From CAZBDV01 sp964490765 (GTDB taxonomy: Bacteria; Cloacimonadota; Cloacimonadia; Cloacimonadales; JAJBBL01), in NCBI GenBank assembly GCA_964490765.1, contig CAZBDV010000006.1, positions 1-64,000 on the forward strand: a stretch of DNA of 64,000 bases. Direction: 5' to 3'. Position 1 is the first letter of the stretch; each line of letters starts with the position of its first letter. Below, in pieces: positions 1-8,725 of this stretch. A program made the position numbers and the translations under genes. The notes under the pieces were generated by a model, which worked only from the letters and a program-made list of their open reading frames with translations, had not been told where the DNA came from and made no database searches.

Positions 1-39
1 TGAACCGAGATCCAATATCAGAACGACCTCTTTCTCCAT
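1..39 (-). CDS. Start of a GMP synthase-like (glutamine amidotransferase) gene, partial
   Basis: Only the first 13 codons are in the window; the gene continues beyond position 1. They read MEKEVVLILDLGS, which resembles the opening beta-strand of the class I glutamine amidotransferase domain of GuaA (ILILDFGSQ in many species). A good ribosome binding site (AAAGGGGA) lies just upstream. GuaA makes GMP from XMP, glutamine and ATP. The gene lies downstream of the unknown gene at 98-1159 in the same direction, about 58 bases apart. The assignment rests on a very short stretch and could be another protein with a similar first strand. Confidence 0.4.
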   Translation of the reverse strand, partial: MEKEVVLILDLGS

Positions 40-72
40 CGATTCCCCTTTATCTATTACTGTTAATCTTGC

Positions 73-86
73 TTCCCTGCAGGGAA
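73..86. repeat. 14-bp perfect palindrome between two minus-strand genes
   Basis: TTCCCTGCAGGGAA is a perfect palindrome just after the stop of the unknown gene and before the GMP-synthase-like start. It is too short for a strong terminator and has no U-tract. It could be a protein-binding site or chance. Confidence 0.3.
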
Positions 87-97
87 ACGAGCAAATA

Positions 98-1159
98 TCA
101 TAAGCGTCTCTTCAATCCCCTTCTTCCTCTGGGTGGTACCACCACCTGGATACGAATGTCGAAGATAATACCATCTACCCGTTCTGCACCTTCGAAAGAC
201 TCGCAGGAACCGATACAGAGTGACTGATCGCCACTTCTGATCGTTATGGTACCGTAAGGTTCTACACTCTCTAATTTTTTGTAAAACTTACTCCTGGTAG
301 TTATCGTATTGACGTCGTATTCGGATGGGAGGGAGATCTTCAGATGAACAATATCGCCAAGTTTATGGCAGCCGAAAAGTATGCTGTCCTCAACCTCACG
401 GGCAAATTTGATAGTAGATTCCCAGACATCTTCAATGACCTTTCCTTCTGCATAATACTTTCTTCTATCGATGAAATTCTCCATAGCTGTCAGGGTAGTG
501 AATTGGAAGAAAAATGTGTTCTGGATGGTTTCGATCTCATCTATGGTAAGATCCCTGGTGGCATATACTTCCAGTGCCGATTCCAGCAGCTTCCGATTAT
601 CCTCCTGCAACAAAGAAGCAAAGAGTTGAAAGTTTTCCTTCAATCTATCCAGTACTTCCAGATTCTCTTCCCTGCTGAATGTCTGATTCAGCAGCCTGTC
701 AAAACCTGGTTCATCATATTTACCAATGAGATAGGGAGCAAAGAAACCGGTCAACACGGCAATCATATTATTCCCTTTAACAACGGCTTTGCTTCTCATC
801 TCTTCATAATCTTTGCTTATTTTGGAGATCGTTTTGCCTGAGAAACAGTCAACAGCATCCTGAAAACTCTTCTCCTTAACTGTCGTCTTCTTACCACCAT
901 ACGCCATTATCACACAGCTAGGGTACTTCTCCCTGACGATCTTCACCGATTCTGTGATGTTCTTCTTTTCGGCATCACTAAGTTGATTTGAGAGATCGAT
1001 CAGTAATATGTCAGGATTATTATTTCCCAGATATTCTTCAAACTCCAGGCGAATGTAGGTCGTAAAAACATCGTCCCGGTAAGTCTCTTTCAAATGCTCA
1101 CCGATTGAAGTTATTGATTCCTTGTCGGTTCCTAATATAATTGTCTTAAATCTGTACAT
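98..1159 (-). CDS. Unknown protein with a degenerate receiver-like N-terminal domain
   Basis: I do not recognise this 353-residue protein. Residues 1-125 look like a response-regulator receiver fold: a first strand FKTIILGTD and a strand PDILLIDLS, with an Asp where the phospho-acceptor would be, then a third strand CVIMAYGG. The acidic pair of a true receiver is not convincing. Residues about 130-250 are helical and charged. The C-terminus (about 255-345) is predicted beta-rich and ends in a basic tail (PPRGRRGLKRRL). There is no signal peptide or membrane segment, so it is probably cytoplasmic. The start is well supported by GAGGAGGAT just before the ATG. It precedes the GMP-synthase-like gene and is divergent from the MFS transporter. 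Confidence 0.75.
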   Translation of the reverse strand: MYRFKTIILGTDKESITSIGEHLKETYRDDVFTTYIRLEFEEYLGNNNPDILLIDLSNQLSDAEKKNITESVKIVREKYPSCVIMAYGGKKTTVKEKSFQDAVDCFSGKTISKISKDYEEMRSKAVVKGNNMIAVLTGFFAPYLIGKYDEPGFDRLLNQTFSREENLEVLDRLKENFQLFASLLQEDNRKLLESALEVYATRDLTIDEIETIQNTFFFQFTTLTAMENFIDRRKYYAEGKVIEDVWESTIKFAREVEDSILFGCHKLGDIVHLKISLPSEYDVNTITTRSKFYKKLESVEPYGTITIRSGDQSLCIGSCESFEGAERVDGIIFDIRIQVVVPPRGRRGLKRRL

Positions 1160-1518
1160 ATCCTCCTCGAAAAATAAGGTTTTTGCTTGATATTCTCTAT
1201 AAACAATAACTCAACTCAATAGCCTTTTATTACTATTAATCTAAGTTGGATATCAAGTCAATTAATACATGGTTCGCTTATTAATGATAAATCTGTTAAC
1301 CCTGTATCTATGTCAATAGTTAATCGTCCATACAGCCATTACTTAACTCTAATCCCCCGATCCTCATCTACAGGCGCTGTATCTGGCTTCAACCAGTATG
1401 TAACCCTATAGTCGGATTCCTGCCGACTATAGGATTACCCGCAAGTTACTACTGGAAATTGGTTGCCAAAAAGTTTAAGAGATAAGAAAAGGTTAGCATC
1501 ATAAATCGGGAGTATTTG
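1160..1518. other. Divergent intergenic region (359 bases) with an inverted repeat
   Basis: This AT-rich region separates the start of the minus-strand unknown gene from the start of the plus-strand MFS gene, so it must hold two divergent promoters. I could not pick out a convincing -35/-10 pair on either strand. The only clear structure is the perfect inverted repeat at 1405-1433. No open frame with a ribosome binding site or RNA gene was seen. Confidence 0.5.
1405..1433. repeat. Perfect 11-bp inverted repeat, candidate operator or leader hairpin
   Basis: The arms CCTATAGTCGG (1405-1415) and CCGACTATAGG (1423-1433) are exact complements around a 7-base spacer. No T-run follows on either strand, and it lies between divergent gene starts about 86 bases before the MFS start. 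It is therefore more likely an operator or 5'-leader structure than a terminator. The regulator is not known. Confidence 0.55.
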
Positions 1519-2802
1519 ATGGGAACTAAAAAAGAGTATTGGTATCGAATTAGCGTTATAGTAACCTCCTGGCTGGCAGTATTCTGCCTCTTTGGTTACC
1601 GGGCGACATTTGCCCTCTTGAAGGACCCAATGAGCATCCAACAGGGCTGGAGCCAGGCACAGGTCAGCCTGGGTTATTCCTTGATGATGCTCTTCTATGC
1701 TTTCACAGCTTTCGTCAGTGGCCTTCTTCTCGACAGGTGGGGAACCCGGCCGGCTTATATTGTAGCTGCGATTTTTTCCTTTCTCGGGTTCTTTCTGACC
1801 AGTTATATCAGCAACTTTCAGCTCTATCTCTTCACCTTCGGCCTGCTCGGAGGTATTGCCACCGGTATGCTCTGGGTTACCTCTACCGTCTCGGTAAGAA
1901 AATGGTTTGTGGGTAAAACCTATGGAACGATCTGGGGGGTGGTATTCATCGGTGCTCCGATTTCGCAACTCTTTTTAACCCAGTTAACCCAGTATATAAT
2001 GGTACAATCGGGAACCGATGACTGGCGTCTGGCAATGCGGATTCTCGGCTTTCTGATGTTGGTTGCAATGCTCCTGGCAGTTTTACTGGCAAAGAGAAAT
2101 CCAGAACATTACGGGTTGCATCCTTCCGGTTATAGTGAAGAAAAAGAGAAAAGAGGGAAAGAGAGGACCTTCACACTGCAGGAGAGTTACGGTTACTATG
2201 CAATCTGGGGTGTAATTCTTACTTTTCTCTTCAGTATGATGGCAGAGTTTTTAATCTGGACACAGATAGTGAGTTACTGGACTGATGATCTCTTATGGAG
2301 CAGGCTCGAGGCGGTAAGAACCTATTCCCTTATTGGTCTGCTCGGGATTTTCAGCATGCCTCTATTCGGTATACTCTCAGACAAAGTCGTTAAAAAAAGC
2401 CGGTCTGAGTCTGAAGGACGAAAAGCGATGCTGATATTCGGTACTGCTATCGGTTTGATTGCCTGCATTCTCCAGCTATATGCCGGTGATTTCAGGTTAC
2501 TAATATTTTTCGCCTGTCTCCTGTTTGCTATTTACTGGGCCATAATTCCGGGTGGAGTAGTAGGATATGCAGGTGCGGTCTTCGGAGAGAAGAATCTCGG
2601 CAAGATCTGGGGTTTGGCAACTCTGATAGTAATGGGGATAGGCCCCTTTACCGGTACTCTTATGGGGGGATGGCTGAAAGACATCTCGGGGGTATATCGC
2701 TACTCCATTCTCTTCTCACTCTTTTCCTTTCTTCTGGCTATGATCTTTGCTCTCAGCCTTCCCAGAAAAATTAACCTGCGAGTTGGATCAAAGAGATTAT
2801 AG
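1519..2802 (+). CDS. Major facilitator superfamily (MFS) transporter
   Basis: This is a 427-residue inner-membrane protein with about 12 hydrophobic segments. The loop after the second helix carries the MFS signature (GLLLDRWGTRP), and the central cytoplasmic loop is charged (SEEKEKRGKER). A second signature-like loop, GILSDKVVKKSR, follows helix 8, as expected for a duplicated 6+6 fold. The overall look is close to the oxalate/formate-antiporter-like MFS group, but the substrate cannot be read from the sequence. The ATG at 1519 is preferred over a TTG one codon upstream because GGGAG lies at a good distance. The gene stands alone, convergent with polA. Confidence 0.85.
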   Translation: MGTKKEYWYRISVIVTSWLAVFCLFGYRATFALLKDPMSIQQGWSQAQVSLGYSLMMLFYAFTAFVSGLLLDRWGTRPAYIVAAIFSFLGFFLTSYISNFQLYLFTFGLLGGIATGMLWVTSTVSVRKWFVGKTYGTIWGVVFIGAPISQLFLTQLTQYIMVQSGTDDWRLAMRILGFLMLVAMLLAVLLAKRNPEHYGLHPSGYSEEKEKRGKERTFTLQESYGYYAIWGVILTFLFSMMAEFLIWTQIVSYWTDDLLWSRLEAVRTYSLIGLLGIFSMPLFGILSDKVVKKSRSESEGRKAMLIFGTAIGLIACILQLYAGDFRLLIFFACLLFAIYWAIIPGGVVGYAGAVFGEKNLGKIWGLATLIVMGIGPFTGTLMGGWLKDISGVYRYSILFSLFSFLLAMIFALSLPRKINLRVGSKRL

Positions 2803-2873
2803 AGGATACTGGGCCTGCTTTTCAGGCAGGTAATAGCTTTACATATTGTTGGAAGAGATGGTTAAAATTGAGC

Positions 2874-5744
2874 TTATGAATGAGCCTCGTACCAGTTCTT
2901 CCCGCTACCCATATCAACGGCGAGAGGAATAATGATTCTGTATTTTTCTGGCAGGCCGTTTTTCATTTCACGTGATACGATCTCTTTGACCTGATCCAGT
3001 TTATCTTTATGTACTTCAAAGACGAGCTCATCATGGACCTGTATGATCATTCTGACGAATGGTATCTCCTGATCTCGATTGATCGCAGCAAGCTCTTTTG
3101 CCAGTCTGATCATGGCCATCTTCATTATATCGGCGGCACTCCCCTGAATAGGCATATTGACAGCAATTCTCTCTGCCTCGGCCCTTAACCGCTGATTGGA
3201 ATTGTGAATGTCTGGAATTATCAGCCTTCTGCCCATTATCGTCTCAGCATAGCCGTAGTTCTTTGCTCTGGTTTTCTGCTGCTCGATATATTCCTTAACC
3301 CGGGAGAATTTTGTAAAGTAAGCTTTTATAAACTCTTTTGCCTGCTCCAGGCTTATATTGGTCTCTCTGGAGAGTTTATTGGGTCCCATCCCGTATATAA
3401 TACCGAAATTGATCGCCTTGGCCATCCGCCTTTCGTCCTGAGTGATGGTTGTTATTGGTTTATTCAGGATCAGTCCGGCAGTCTGGGCATGTATATCCTG
3501 ATGATGATTGAAGGCGGTAATCAAATTCCTGTCTTTAGAGAGTATTCCGAGGATTCGGAGTTCTATCTGAGAGTAATCGGCCGCCAGGATCAGATAGTCG
3601 TCATCATCAACCGTGAACGCCTTTCTGATCTCCCGTCCAGCGCTGGTTCTGATCGGTATATTCTGCAGATTGGGATTGGAGGATGAGAGCCTGCCTGTCG
3701 ATGTTACTGTCTGATTAAAAGATGAGTGGATCCTCCCTGTTCTGCTGTCGATCAGTTGCGGGAGAGATTCTACATAGGTGGATCTCAATTTGGTCAGTTG
3801 TCGGTAATCGATCAGCAGGCGTGCGATCTCGAAATCTTCAGAGAGTGTTTCCAGGACCGAGTTATCGGTTGAATAGCCTGTCTTGGTTTTTTTTACCGGT
3901 GGGATATTCATCTCCTCGAAGAGGATTTTGCTGAGCTGTTGTGTCGAGTTGATATTGAATTCCTTACCAGCTTGTTTGTATATAGCTTCTGTCAGCTTTT
4001 CTATCTCCCCTGAGATCATTCTGTTGATCTCTTTGAGAATATCACAGTCTATATAGACACCAGTCCTTTCCATCTCTGCCAGAATAAGCATAAGCGGTAT
4101 TTCGATATTAAAGAAGAGATCTTCCATCTTCACTGAGACGAGCCGTTTTTTATATCTTTCGTATAGATGGAGTATTATAGCTGCATCTTCGGCAATGTAT
4201 TCAGCAGCTTCAGCTGGACTGTTACTCTTAATGCTGGACCGCTTTCTACCAGTCCCGATCAAATCGGTTATCGGCCTGAGTTCATAGTGCAGTTCTCTTC
4301 TGGCACATTCGATTAAATTGTGCCTTGGCAACTGCGAAGTGAAGAGATATGAAGCGATCATCGTATCAAATAGAGGTTCACGCAAAGATATTCCCTGCTC
4401 GAGCAGATTCAGATAATCCTCCTTGAGGTTATGTCCAACAATCGTTGTTCTGGGCCCTATATTCTCGAATAGTGCCCTAAGATCATGATAGTCGACATTA
4501 TCTCCGTTACTGTGAGCAAGGGGGATATAAAACCCCTTTTTCTTCTCCGTTGCGAAAGAGATCCCTATCAGTTCTCTCTCTTCCCCTGTACTGGAATAAA
4601 CTCCTCTTCTGCCCGAAGGTTCTACAGCTATGGCAACTACAGAATTTTCGCTGATCTCTGAATTGAGCTTATTGAGCTTCTCTTTCCGGTCGAGTACTTC
4701 GATCTCGATTCCGGGATTCTTGATCTCCTTATAAAAATCGAACGAGAGTTGTATTTCATCCTCGGTATATGACCCGTTACGCTGGCTGCCAGATACCTCT
4801 CTGGCCTCCTGTCTCTGTTCCAGAACAGGGGTCTCAGTGTTGATATCTCTCTCTGCTTTGATAAGATTAGCCTGTTCCAGTTTTGCGATAATCGAGCTTA
4901 ACTCGAACTTTTGCAAGAGGGGTAGTACATCCTGGAATCTGCTGTTATTGAATTCAGCTGCAGGGATCAGCCTATCTGGATCGATATTTCCCTTTTCGCC
5001 AAGCGGTACATCTTGATCGATTCTTGCCAGCTTTCTGGAGAGATAGGCATCCTCCCTGCCCTCTTCAACTTTACGCCGTAATGACTCGGAAGCTATATCA
5101 TCCAGATTTGCATAGATATCATCGAGATCAGTGAATTGGTTTAACAGGGTTGCAGCTCCTTTGGCACCCACCCCTTTTATACCGGGAATATTGTCCGAAC
5201 TGTCACCCATTATAGCAAGATAATCTGCAAACTGCTCAGCTGAGACACCATATTTATCCTTTACTCTATCCGGGTCGATAGTTTTCTCGCTGAAAGGGTC
5301 ATAGAGTGTAACCCTGTCATCCACCAGCTGGGCAAAATCCTTATCACTGGTTACAATTACTATTTCCTGCTCGTCTTTATACCTTGCAGCCAGGGTGGCC
5401 AGAATATCATCTGCTTCATAACCGGGTATAGATATCTCCGGAATCTTCAGAGTTTTGAAAAAATTCTTTACCGGTTCGATCTGAGAGATGAGCTCATCAG
5501 GAGCAGGAGGCCGGTTAGCCTTGTATGCATCGGAAATCTCATGCCTGAATGTCGGCTCTTTCAGATCAAAGGAGATAATGATCCGTTCCGGTCTCTGATC
5601 GTTTAATAACTTCAAGAAGCTATTGATAACACCAAATATGGCACTGGTGTTCTCACCCCTACTGTTTCGTAAGGGATTTCTTATAAAAGCAAAATAGGCA
5701 CGATATATCAGGGCTGTGCCGTCTATCAAATACAACTTTGCCAT
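2874..5744 (-). CDS. polA: DNA polymerase I
   Basis: Family A polymerase of 956 residues for gap filling and Okazaki fragment maturation. Residues 1-290 form the 5'-3' nuclease, with the metal-binding motifs GYEADD, TSDKDF and GDSSDN and the helix-hairpin-helix GIKGVGAKGA. Residues about 345-540 form the 3'-5' exonuclease fold. Residues 550-956 form the polymerase, with motif A (DYSQIELR), motif B (RRMAKAINFGIIYGM, with Phe at the sugar-selecting site) and motif C (QVHDELVF). The exonuclease domain keeps Exo II (VGHNLKED) and Exo III (YIAEDA), but the first metal ligand is lost: Exo I reads AIAVEP, with Ala373 where E. coli has Asp355, although the paired Glu is kept. Proofreading may be weak or absent. 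Confidence 0.97.
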   Translation of the reverse strand: MAKLYLIDGTALIYRAYFAFIRNPLRNSRGENTSAIFGVINSFLKLLNDQRPERIIISFDLKEPTFRHEISDAYKANRPPAPDELISQIEPVKNFFKTLKIPEISIPGYEADDILATLAARYKDEQEIVIVTSDKDFAQLVDDRVTLYDPFSEKTIDPDRVKDKYGVSAEQFADYLAIMGDSSDNIPGIKGVGAKGAATLLNQFTDLDDIYANLDDIASESLRRKVEEGREDAYLSRKLARIDQDVPLGEKGNIDPDRLIPAAEFNNSRFQDVLPLLQKFELSSIIAKLEQANLIKAERDINTETPVLEQRQEAREVSGSQRNGSYTEDEIQLSFDFYKEIKNPGIEIEVLDRKEKLNKLNSEISENSVVAIAVEPSGRRGVYSSTGEERELIGISFATEKKKGFYIPLAHSNGDNVDYHDLRALFENIGPRTTIVGHNLKEDYLNLLEQGISLREPLFDTMIASYLFTSQLPRHNLIECARRELHYELRPITDLIGTGRKRSSIKSNSPAEAAEYIAEDAAIILHLYERYKKRLVSVKMEDLFFNIEIPLMLILAEMERTGVYIDCDILKEINRMISGEIEKLTEAIYKQAGKEFNINSTQQLSKILFEEMNIPPVKKTKTGYSTDNSVLETLSEDFEIARLLIDYRQLTKLRSTYVESLPQLIDSRTGRIHSSFNQTVTSTGRLSSSNPNLQNIPIRTSAGREIRKAFTVDDDDYLILAADYSQIELRILGILSKDRNLITAFNHHQDIHAQTAGLILNKPITTITQDERRMAKAINFGIIYGMGPNKLSRETNISLEQAKEFIKAYFTKFSRVKEYIEQQKTRAKNYGYAETIMGRRLIIPDIHNSNQRLRAEAERIAVNMPIQGSAADIMKMAMIRLAKELAAINRDQEIPFVRMIIQVHDELVFEVHKDKLDQVKEIVSREMKNGLPEKYRIIIPLAVDMGSGKNWYEAHS

Positions 5745-5869
5745 ATTAAACCTCTGTTAAACGATTTATGCTTTATCCTCGACTGCCCTATAACGGCATA
5801 ACCTCCGGTCATTGGAATCGATCGAAATAAAAACAATTCTACATATCAGTCCTGGAGATCTATTCCAGT

Positions 5870-5902
5870 AAAAAAAGAGGCACTTGTACAAGTGCCTCTT
5901 TT
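5870..5902 (-). terminator. Rho-independent terminator after the lipoprotein gene
   Basis: An 11-bp perfect stem (GAGGCACTTGT with its complement, 5877-5898) is flanked by a run of seven A at 5870-5876, read as U7 on the minus strand, and TTTT on the other side. It sits 26 bases past the stop of the minus-strand lipoprotein gene and before polA, so it ends that transcript. The symmetric flanks would allow action on both strands. Confidence 0.85.
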
Positions 5903-5927
5903 ATCGTTATCGATATTTCAGGATACA

Positions 5928-8348
5928 TTAAAGCCCTAAATCATCAATAATTACATTCATCATCGCTTTAACTTGTTCGTCTACCATAAAAGAGAGTGGG
6001 AAACCGAACATATAGGTTGTGTTGTTTTCCGTCTGTCTCTTCAGTGCTACCGGTAAACCTGCAAAATCCTCTCCCGCTTCGTTGGTGCGCATCGCATAGA
6101 GCGGTGTGATATTGGGGTCAGGGATGAGATCCATATCAAAATAAGCAACGGGGCCAAGAGCACCGAATTGCTCTGGGAATATATATACTTCCGGATACAG
6201 ATCCAGGTCAGGTAAAGGTAGAGTAGAGTCAGGATGTCTGTCAGCACCGACAAAGAAGTAATTTGTGAAATAGTTTTCCGAGACTCTGCGAATAGCATCT
6301 AACTCTGATGCCTGTATTCCGAAAAATCTTTCAAAGAGGAAGTTATAAAACGCCTGGTTAAAGGCCTCCTGATGAATATTCTTCAGATTGGCTCCTGCAC
6401 TGAGAAGTATGTTGCCACCACCACGCATATAGAGATTTATTGTATCGAAATCTTCGTGGAAGTTCGTACTGTTCGCTCCAACATCAGTCGGATTATCACA
6501 GTGCCAGATGATAAGGCGATATGATTCCAGATCGGTCGGGGAGATGACATTCCTTCCGTGATGTAATCTGTTATCCCAGAGATTGTCCTTGATCCATCGA
6601 CGGTTAAGAACCTCTACAGGACCGGAATAATCTGATACTATGAATTCATAGAAATCGTTTATATAGGAATCAATAGCTGCAAAATCTTCATTATCGACTA
6701 TGAGTATTCCCTGTTTCTCTTCACTTGAGACACGTTCTTTGATAACAAAAGTAAACTCTTCCGGTTCAGATGTTCTGTTCTGAGAATCGAGTATTCTCAC
6801 CTCGAAAGTGTTTATACCGGGCTCGACATCTGTCAGAACTGCTCTCGTATCTATTTCATGATATCTGGGTACTCTCAACCATTCTGTTCCATCATCATCG
6901 ACATAGAGATACTTAGTTTCGAATTCTGGATCATCCCATAGAGGTGGATAATAATACGGTTCACCGGCCAGACGAAGGTCAAAGGCCTTAACTGTTGCCA
7001 GATAGTCTACTCCAGTATTGATATCATGCACCTCGTTGATGAAGCCCTGATCGGGATCATTATTATCATACTGGCCACCCCAGCCCCATCTCAGAAAGAT
7101 CCTGATATCGTCACTCCCGAGAGCTGCAAATTCGCCATCATTATTTATAAAGAAGGGAGTCCCGTAATGGGTTCCTTCCGGAGTCTCTATCTCCGGTAAT
7201 GGCCTCTGTAGGGAAGCATCCTGGAAAGTAGTAAAATGATTGGTACCCAGGACATTGGTTCTTCTGGTGTAAACTAACGCCTCTGGTCTGAAATGTTCGT
7301 AAACTCTGAATTTAGCTGTCCTGGAAGGAGACTGGACATTAGCCATGTTCACCGACCTGACCTCAAGAAAGGTCTCGGTTACTGGACTGTTAGGATCGTC
7401 AGGAGGACTGAATTCATCAGGATTAAGGACAAACCAGACATCGTCTCTGCCCGGAAAATCTGCCGGATCATCTCCCTCCATAGCGAGCCAGATTCGGCTT
7501 ACATTACGCTGGCTGCTGGTATCATACCAGCCACCATCTTCCGGCTTCTGTGAGAGGAGTTCTCCTGTCATCCTGTTTCTCTTTTCTATTCGGAACATGA
7601 AATAGTTGGGTATTTCCGTAGTATATGGAGTATTTTCGAAAAAGTCGAACTGAACATCGATTCCCAGTCCGATAGTTTTGAACATCGGATTTTCCGGATC
7701 TTCTGCAGCAGCCAGAGGATAGAACCTCTCAGCAAAGAGAATATCTAAATCCGGTACATGCGAAGTTACATTGAAATACCTGCCTGCGATCTGACTTTCC
7801 TGTTCGTAGTTGTCTTTACACTTGACCTCAAAAATGCTGGTCACATTTGCTGAATCTCCTTCGACTGTCGCAGGGAAATTAATTATATCATAGACCTTTG
7901 TGGTCCAGATTGTTCTTACATCGGGATCTGATAGTGGTATTGATTGATCTGCACCCGGTTTATAGTGATAGATCCAACCATTCTCATCGATGTATCTCTT
8001 CGGCAGATTGATAGGTTCCCGATCCAGATTCAGTACTCGATAAGCATAACCTTCAACAGTACCACCTCTCGATTCACCACGCCAGTAGATCCTTTTCTGG
8101 AAAAAATAGGGATCTGCTATAGCGGTTGAATCCTCTACCCCCTCATAAGATGTAATGAAGACCTCAGGCGGTTCTAGAGGATTCAATGAACCCTTCTTGC
8201 CACAACCGGTAACCAGTAATATCAGCGGTATCAATATCAGAGCGGTTAAAATTAACCAGTTCACTATTCTGATACTCTGTTTGGTATTACCGGAGCAGTT
8301 GTTGTTACATCTGTTGCTATCAAGTACTTTATTCCTGATCTTTAGCAT
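5928..8348 (-). CDS. Large surface or periplasmic lipoprotein, function unknown
   Basis: Protein of 806 residues. A hydrophobic N-terminal stretch ends in a lipobox (LLVTGC, then GKKG), so it should be lipid-anchored. The ATG at 8348 has AGGAGG 6 bases upstream; the frame extends 14 codons further but without a better site. The N-terminal and middle parts look beta-rich, with fibronectin-like segments (for example the stretch ending ILDSQNRTSEPEEFTFVI). Residues about 560-700 begin GILIVDNEDF and contain YRLIIWHCDN and MRGGGNILLS. This is an alpha/beta pattern like the class I glutamine-amidotransferase-like domains found in FCB surface proteins; no catalytic Cys is evident. It lies downstream of the three sorted paralogs in the same direction. 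Confidence 0.8.
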   Translation of the reverse strand: MLKIRNKVLDSNRCNNNCSGNTKQSIRIVNWLILTALILIPLILLVTGCGKKGSLNPLEPPEVFITSYEGVEDSTAIADPYFFQKRIYWRGESRGGTVEGYAYRVLNLDREPINLPKRYIDENGWIYHYKPGADQSIPLSDPDVRTIWTTKVYDIINFPATVEGDSANVTSIFEVKCKDNYEQESQIAGRYFNVTSHVPDLDILFAERFYPLAAAEDPENPMFKTIGLGIDVQFDFFENTPYTTEIPNYFMFRIEKRNRMTGELLSQKPEDGGWYDTSSQRNVSRIWLAMEGDDPADFPGRDDVWFVLNPDEFSPPDDPNSPVTETFLEVRSVNMANVQSPSRTAKFRVYEHFRPEALVYTRRTNVLGTNHFTTFQDASLQRPLPEIETPEGTHYGTPFFINNDGEFAALGSDDIRIFLRWGWGGQYDNNDPDQGFINEVHDINTGVDYLATVKAFDLRLAGEPYYYPPLWDDPEFETKYLYVDDDGTEWLRVPRYHEIDTRAVLTDVEPGINTFEVRILDSQNRTSEPEEFTFVIKERVSSEEKQGILIVDNEDFAAIDSYINDFYEFIVSDYSGPVEVLNRRWIKDNLWDNRLHHGRNVISPTDLESYRLIIWHCDNPTDVGANSTNFHEDFDTINLYMRGGGNILLSAGANLKNIHQEAFNQAFYNFLFERFFGIQASELDAIRRVSENYFTNYFFVGADRHPDSTLPLPDLDLYPEVYIFPEQFGALGPVAYFDMDLIPDPNITPLYAMRTNEAGEDFAGLPVALKRQTENNTTYMFGFPLSFMVDEQVKAMMNVIIDDLGL

Positions 8349-8399
8349 AACATTCCTCCTAACTATATGACAATTAATTATATGCTCCATAGTGTCTCA

Positions 8400-8426
8400 A
8401 CTATAAATGTAGAAATATTTAGTCAA
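8400..8426 (-). promoter_or_regulatory. Possible promoter of the lipoprotein gene
   Basis: On the minus strand TTGACT (8421-8426) is followed after 15 bases by TATAGT (8400-8405), about 50 bases before the lipoprotein start. The two boxes are near the sigma-70 consensus, but the spacing is 1-2 bases short, and FCB bacteria may use a different consensus. Confidence 0.35.
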
Positions 8427-8663
8427 CAAAAAATGTGGTTTTTTTCTTGCTCTGGCAGAACTCCTTGAAGAAAAGGAGGGTCTATCTTACCGGTGCTTTA
8501 TCTTCATAAGCACCTCAGAGTATGGGATAAGCCTCATCAAGTAGCAGCTGTTGCCAATGTTTTTACCCCGAAGTTTACTAAGCCTCGATAACGCTTATAA
8601 ATCCCCCGTCAACGGTTCAATACCTCGTTTTTATTTCATTCTCCTCACTTCAGATTTAAAGTA

Positions 8664-8689
8664 TGGAGGCAGAAATGTTTCTGCCTCCA
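8664..8689 (-). terminator. Hairpin after the third sorted paralog, terminator or 3' stabiliser
   Basis: TGGAGGCAGAAA (8664-8675) pairs perfectly with TTTCTGCCTCCA (8678-8689). It begins 36 bases after the stop of the gene at 8726. On the minus strand it is followed by TACTTTAAAT, a weak U-tract, so termination is plausible but not certain. Confidence 0.55.
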
Positions 8690-8725
8690 CACTATTCTGT
8701 TTCTAAGCTAAAGTGATGCTCCCGG

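Larger units (their letters stand above)
8349..8725. other. Intergenic region (377 bases) with hairpins and a candidate promoter
   Basis: It lies between the last sorted paralog and the lipoprotein gene, both on the minus strand. It holds the 12-bp hairpin at 8664-8689 just past the paralog stop, a 7-bp hairpin (GGTGCTT/AAGCACC, 8492-8514) and a possible promoter at 8400-8426. No open frame with a ribosome binding site was seen. Confidence 0.5.

Noticed and set aside
2814..2830. A short stem (CCTGC/GCAGG) between the convergent MFS and polA genes.
   Set aside because: Five base pairs with no U-tract is too weak to call a terminator.
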